A DNA stretch of 64,000 nt, taken from contig NZ_CP104002.1 in assembly GCF_029201565.1 (NCBI RefSeq), forward strand, positions 575,001 to 639,000, written 5' to 3'. The first letter of the stretch is position 1. Each line of letters starts with the position of its first letter. This document shows positions 60,887 through 64,000 of this stretch, piece by piece. The position numbers and the translations under genes are program-made. A model generated the notes under the pieces. That model was not told the DNA's origin, did not search any database, and saw only the letters and a list, made by a program, of their open reading frames with translations. This DNA comes from Devosia sp. SD17-2. Lineage in GTDB: Bacteria > Pseudomonadota > Alphaproteobacteria > Rhizobiales > Devosiaceae.

Positions 60887-62476
60887 TTAGTTCTTGGTGG
60901 CTTTCCAGTAGCGGTCGTCCGACAGCGTCAGGCCCAGTTCGAGGTTTTCGACATTGGCGCGGACAGCGACGCGGCGCACTTCCTGGAACATGTAGAGGAA
61001 GGGCGAGATGTCGGTGTGTTCGAGCTGGATCTCCTCGTACATCTGGCGACGCTTCTCGTTGTCGTTCTCCCGCAGCGCGGCCATGGTGCGCGGCGAGATA
61101 TCGCCAGCGTCCCAACCGAAGCGGTCGGCCAGGCTGGTCGAGCCATCCGGGGTGTCTTCGGAGTTGACGGCGAAAGCCTTGGCGTTGGAGTGCGGATCTG
61201 GATAGTCCGGACCCCAGAGGCCAACCCAGATGTCGAGATCGGCAGAGCGGTAGCGTTCCAGCCACTGCTGACCGTCCACGACGAGCAGGTTCAGCTCGAC
61301 GCCGGCCTGCGCCATGGTCGCCTGAGCTGCCTGGGCGAAGTCGGTGTAGGGAGGCGTGTTCCAGACGACGGCGTCGAGTTTGACGGGCGTCTGCACGCCG
61401 CTCGAGGCGATCAGTTCCTTGGCCTTTTCGATATCGAGCGAATAGGGGTTGTGGTCGATGGCGCCCAGGAAGCCTTCGGGAACGAAGGTCTGGTGGGTCT
61501 TGATCGTGCCCTGGCCGATGGTCTGCTCGATGCCTTCATAGTCGACGAGGTACTTCATCGCCTTGACGAAATCGGGCTGGGCCAGCGCTTCGTTGCGGAC
61601 GTTGAGACCGAAATAGTAGATGACGCCGGAGCTGCCATCGAGGGTCTTGACGTCAGCATTGCCAGCGATCGAGGCGTGGTCATCGGCGCCGAGCTTGTTG
61701 GCGATGTCGATGTCGCCCTTTTCGAGCAGCAGGCGCTGGGCAGCGCTTTCCGGAACGTGCTGGAAGAAGATGCGCTCCATGGCAGGGGCTTCCAGCCAGA
61801 AGTTTTCGTTGCGGTTGAGCATGATGGACTGCTTGGGCGTCCAGGTGCCCAGGACATAGGGGCCGGAGCCGGCCGAATTGGCCTGCTTGAGCCAGGCATT
61901 GCCCATGTCGCCATCAACTTCGTTTTCCATCACGAGCTTGCTGTCGACGATGCCGCCGCTGTGCGAGGAGAGCGCGTAGAGCACGAAGGACTCGGCGTAG
62001 GGTTCGCCGATTTCAAAGACGAGGGTCGCGTCATCGGTGGCCTTGACGCGTTCCTCGACGTTTTCAGCCGAGAGACCGAGCTGGGTCAGCAAGAAGGCCG
62101 AGCGCGAGGCCATCTTGACCACGCGGCGCAGCGAATATTCGGCGTCGTGGGCGGTGACCGGATTGCCCGAGGCGAATTTGGCCGCCGGGTTCATCTTGAA
62201 GGTGAAGGTCTTGCCGTCTTCCGACACGGTCCAGCTTTCGGCCAGAACGCCATAGATCTTGGTCGGGTCCTTGACGTCGGGGGCGATCAGGGTCTGGTAG
62301 ATCTGCTTGGCGGCCATGATGCCACCGACTTCGCCCACTTCACCCGGATCGAGGGTGATGATGTCGTCGAGCGCATCGGCGATCACCAGCGTATTGGCCG
62401 GGGTGGCCGCATAGGTGATGCCGGTGAGCATGGTCATGCTCAGAAGCGCCGCGGTTAGCGTCCTCGTCAGTTTCAT
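60887..62476 (-). CDS. ABC transporter substrate-binding protein (SBP_bac_5, peptide/nickel type)
   Basis: 529 residues from the ATG at 62476 with a GGGAGA site. The signal peptide ends near TYA-AT. The family-5 binding-protein blocks are seen: LAESWTVSEDGKTFTFKM, GNPVTAHDAEYSLRRV, GSGPYVLGTWTP and the C-terminal LWGPDYPDPHSNAK. Opp/Dpp-type proteins bind peptides, opines, polyamine-like compounds or sugars; the substrate is not clear. It is the first transporter gene after the regulator. Confidence 0.93.
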   Translation of the reverse strand: MKLTRTLTAALLSMTMLTGITYAATPANTLVIADALDDIITLDPGEVGEVGGIMAAKQIYQTLIAPDVKDPTKIYGVLAESWTVSEDGKTFTFKMNPAAKFASGNPVTAHDAEYSLRRVVKMASRSAFLLTQLGLSAENVEERVKATDDATLVFEIGEPYAESFVLYALSSHSGGIVDSKLVMENEVDGDMGNAWLKQANSAGSGPYVLGTWTPKQSIMLNRNENFWLEAPAMERIFFQHVPESAAQRLLLEKGDIDIANKLGADDHASIAGNADVKTLDGSSGVIYYFGLNVRNEALAQPDFVKAMKYLVDYEGIEQTIGQGTIKTHQTFVPEGFLGAIDHNPYSLDIEKAKELIASSGVQTPVKLDAVVWNTPPYTDFAQAAQATMAQAGVELNLLVVDGQQWLERYRSADLDIWVGLWGPDYPDPHSNAKAFAVNSEDTPDGSTSLADRFGWDAGDISPRTMAALRENDNEKRRQMYEEIQLEHTDISPFLYMFQEVRRVAVRANVENLELGLTLSDDRYWKATKN

Positions 62477-62478
62477 CG

Positions 62479-63114
62479 TCAATTCTCCCTTGTTTTGATC
62501 GGCTGCGTTCCCGGCAGCGATGACGATATTTGAGCTGGATCGGCGTATTCGGAAAACACCTTCATGGTGCCAACCCAGAGTTCGATGGCGACGTCCTTGC
62601 CCGGATTGCGCGACATGTGCGGCAGGCTGGACGAGAAATGGAGGGTTCCGCCGGCTTCGAGGGGATATTCCACCCCGTCGACGACGTAGAGCATCGTGCC
62701 GCTGATGAGGTAGACGAAGTCCTCGCCCTCATGGCGCATGATCTCGGAGGAAAAGCCCGGCGGCACATGGGTGATGACGGCGTTAAGCGCGGCGTCGGGG
62801 AAGCCGGGTTCGAGAAATTCATAAAAAGGTTCGGTGGCGCCGAGGGAGAATTTGGCGCGCTTGGTCGAATGGCTGACCATTTGGTGCTGGCGCGGCGGGG
62901 CTTCGGAGAGGAAGCGGTCGACACTGGTGTCGAGGGCGCGGGCCACGGCGTAGAGCGAAACCAGCGAGGGCCGGGAAATGTCGCGCTCGATCTGGGAGAT
63001 GAAGCCGACGGTCAGGCCACTCGCCTTGGCGACGCTGGCAATGGTGAGGCCGAGCTCGCGACGGCGGGCCCGGAGCCGGTTGCCCAAGGTTGGTGCGGTG
63101 GTAGCAGGATCCAA
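62479..63114 (-). CDS. XRE-family transcriptional regulator with C-terminal cupin domain
   Basis: 211 residues starting at TTG 63114, supported by an AGGAGG site 6 bases upstream. An N-terminal helix-turn-helix (about residues 10-70: LRARRRELGLTIASVAKASGL, VGFISQIERDISRPS) is followed by a small-ligand cupin domain (about 110-195: MRHEGEDFVYLISGTM, GGTLHFSSSLPHMSRN). Such proteins sense a small molecule, often the transported substrate. The gene ends 2 bases before the binding-protein ATG, so regulator and transporter form one operon, probably autoregulated through the dyad at 63131-63159. Confidence 0.93.
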   Translation of the reverse strand: MDPATTAPTLGNRLRARRRELGLTIASVAKASGLTVGFISQIERDISRPSLVSLYAVARALDTSVDRFLSEAPPRQHQMVSHSTKRAKFSLGATEPFYEFLEPGFPDAALNAVITHVPPGFSSEIMRHEGEDFVYLISGTMLYVVDGVEYPLEAGGTLHFSSSLPHMSRNPGKDVAIELWVGTMKVFSEYADPAQISSSLPGTQPIKTREN

Positions 63115-63130
63115 CGCGCCCTCCTGTCGT

Positions 63131-63159
63131 CGATCTGTTTAGCTACACTAAACAGATCG
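63131..63159. promoter_or_regulatory. Perfect inverted repeat upstream of the XRE-cupin regulator (operator)
   Basis: Arms CGATCTGTTTAG (63131-63142) and CTAAACAGATCG (63148-63159) pair perfectly over 12 bases with a 5-base centre. The dyad ends 16 bases before the TTG start and covers the probable promoter, a classic autoregulator site. Confidence 0.75.
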
Positions 63160-63170
63160 GAAAGCGGCGG

Positions 63171-64000
63171 TCAATCCTGACTAATTGTATAGGAATGAAG
63201 CGTTTTTTCCAATGCCGCTGTCTCGTCGACGATCTCGGCAAAACCGAGTTCTGTGCGGATGCGGCTGGTGTCGAGCGTGAGGGGATAGCGCAAATCCATG
63301 GCCTCGGCGCGGTCGGCCCAGATGCCTTCTCCGGCCGGGGCGGCCGTCACTTCGGCGCTTGAGCCAAGCATGGGCAAGAGGAGGCGAGCCCAATCGGCTG
63401 CGGGGCGGACGAAATTCTGGCCGACATTATAGGTGCGGCGGCTGGCCTTGGGATGGAGGGCGGCGAGCACGAAGGCTTCGGCAATGTCCTCCACATAGGC
63501 ATAGGAATTGAGCCAGCCATAGGCGCGCTCATCCATGGCGAAGGTATCGCCCTTGGCATTGTCGGCGACCCAGCCGAAACGGCGCTGCTTGTCGGCGACG
63601 CCAAAGATCATGGGCGGGCGCAGGATGACGAAATCCATGCCGGCGGCGCGCACCGCATCCTCGATGACGATCTTGTCGTAATTGTCGAAGAGGTCTTCGC
63701 TGACGCCCTGGGGGCGGCGGGAATTGCCGCGATAGGGGTAGCGCATGGTGCGCAGCGGGGCGTCTTCGTCGGCGGGTGCAAGCCGAATTTCCGGCGCGCC
63801 TTTTTTGAGTAGGCCTTCATAATTGGCGTAGACGTCGACCGAACTCGTCAGGATGTAACGGGCGTTCACGGCCCGCGCGGCGTTGATGACGGCCTGGGTA
63901 TTGCCGAGGCTCAGGGCATAGATGTCGATGACGACGCTGACATCGTGCTGGCGGAATAGGTCGGTGAGGGCGGCTTCATCGGTGCGGTCGGCATGGGCGA
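63171..64000 (-). CDS. NAD-dependent epimerase/dehydratase family protein (5' truncated by window edge)
   Basis: The coding frame continues to the last base of the window, so the start lies beyond it; a GTG at 63869 would give 232 residues but would cut the fold. Upstream codons read DVSVVIDIYALSLGNTQAV, part of the Rossmann domain. Visible motifs include LTSSVDVYANYEG, the VILRPPMIFGVADKQ segment and the YNVGQNFVRPAADWA substrate domain. An extended short-chain dehydrogenase acting on a nucleotide sugar is likely. The nucleotide-binding GxxGxxG is outside the window. Confidence 0.8.
   Translation of the reverse strand, partial: AHADRTDEAALTDLFRQHDVSVVIDIYALSLGNTQAVINAARAVNARYILTSSVDVYANYEGLLKKGAPEIRLAPADEDAPLRTMRYPYRGNSRRPQGVSEDLFDNYDKIVIEDAVRAAGMDFVILRPPMIFGVADKQRRFGWVADNAKGDTFAMDERAYGWLNSYAYVEDIAEAFVLAALHPKASRRTYNVGQNFVRPAADWARLLLPMLGSSAEVTAAPAGEGIWADRAEAMDLRYPLTLDTSRIRTELGFAEIVDETAALEKTLHSYTISQD

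Overview
The window is chromosomal DNA from a high-GC alphaproteobacterium of the order Hyphomicrobiales (Rhizobiales). Gene content and protein style suggest a Devosia/Pelagibacterium-like member of the Devosiaceae; this is inferred from family resemblance and no search was run. Supporting signs are the CpdR regulator, the Bfd-Bfr pair with an IRO-like box, the Hyphomicrobiales-type initiator tRNA, a candidate suhB/MmgR small RNA and TRAP transport genes. Coding density is high, with short operons on both strands.

Layout. 0-10 kb: a 5'-truncated MscS-type channel, an MltB-type lytic transglycosylase, an esterase, a frameshifted nucleotidyltransferase, a VOC protein, an iron-storage operon (bfd-bfr), a Sel1-repeat protein, a DUF599 membrane protein, a Tas-like aldo/keto reductase and tRNA-fMet. 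10-16.9 kb: a polyprenyl-phosphate sugar transferase, a TRAP transporter whose binding protein (dctP) faces the permease genes (dctQM) across a PAS-GGDEF gene, and a PfkB sugar kinase. 17-23.5 kb: nadB, then a sugar-acid locus (FAH-family hydrolase, FucU mutarotase, a small secreted Cys-rich protein, a GntR/FCD repressor and a divergent UxaA-type dehydratase) marked by two identical perfect palindromes.

23.5-34 kb: an SGNH hydrolase, a second lytic transglycosylase, galE, galU with an IS5-family element inserted exactly at its stop codon, an outer-membrane barrel, an NfeD/SPFH pair, an ECF sigma/anti-sigma operon with a COG4315 protein, and hpt. 34-41.6 kb: an 84-bp tandem repeat, gltD-gltB, an unusual 565-bp non-coding stretch with repeated TAGGAC boxes, and dps. 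41.6-43.2 kb: an IS110-family element that has split a REP-like palindrome and carries a candidate bridge-RNA region.

43.2-57 kb: hsp20 with an RpoH-like promoter and ROSE-like leader, a nucleotidyltransferase-domain protein, a lysophospholipase-like hydrolase, three Tad pilus-type proteins, hisN with a divergent candidate MmgR RNA, an N-formylglutamate amidohydrolase, cpdR, two tRNA-Val genes, a PilZ protein, a GGDEF protein, a PPOX-type flavoprotein, msrB, hrpB, an aldose-1-epimerase-like protein and a membrane gene broken by an in-frame TGA. 57-64 kb: a complete Opp/Dpp-type ABC transporter operon headed by an XRE-cupin regulator with a perfect 24-bp dyad upstream, then a sugar epimerase running off the window edge.

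Three genes (nucleotidyltransferase at 4.5 kb, PAS-GGDEF at 12.8 kb, membrane protein at 57 kb) each carry a single small lesion. Two are one-base indels in short homopolymers, so a raw-read check is needed to tell sequencing error from recent decay.
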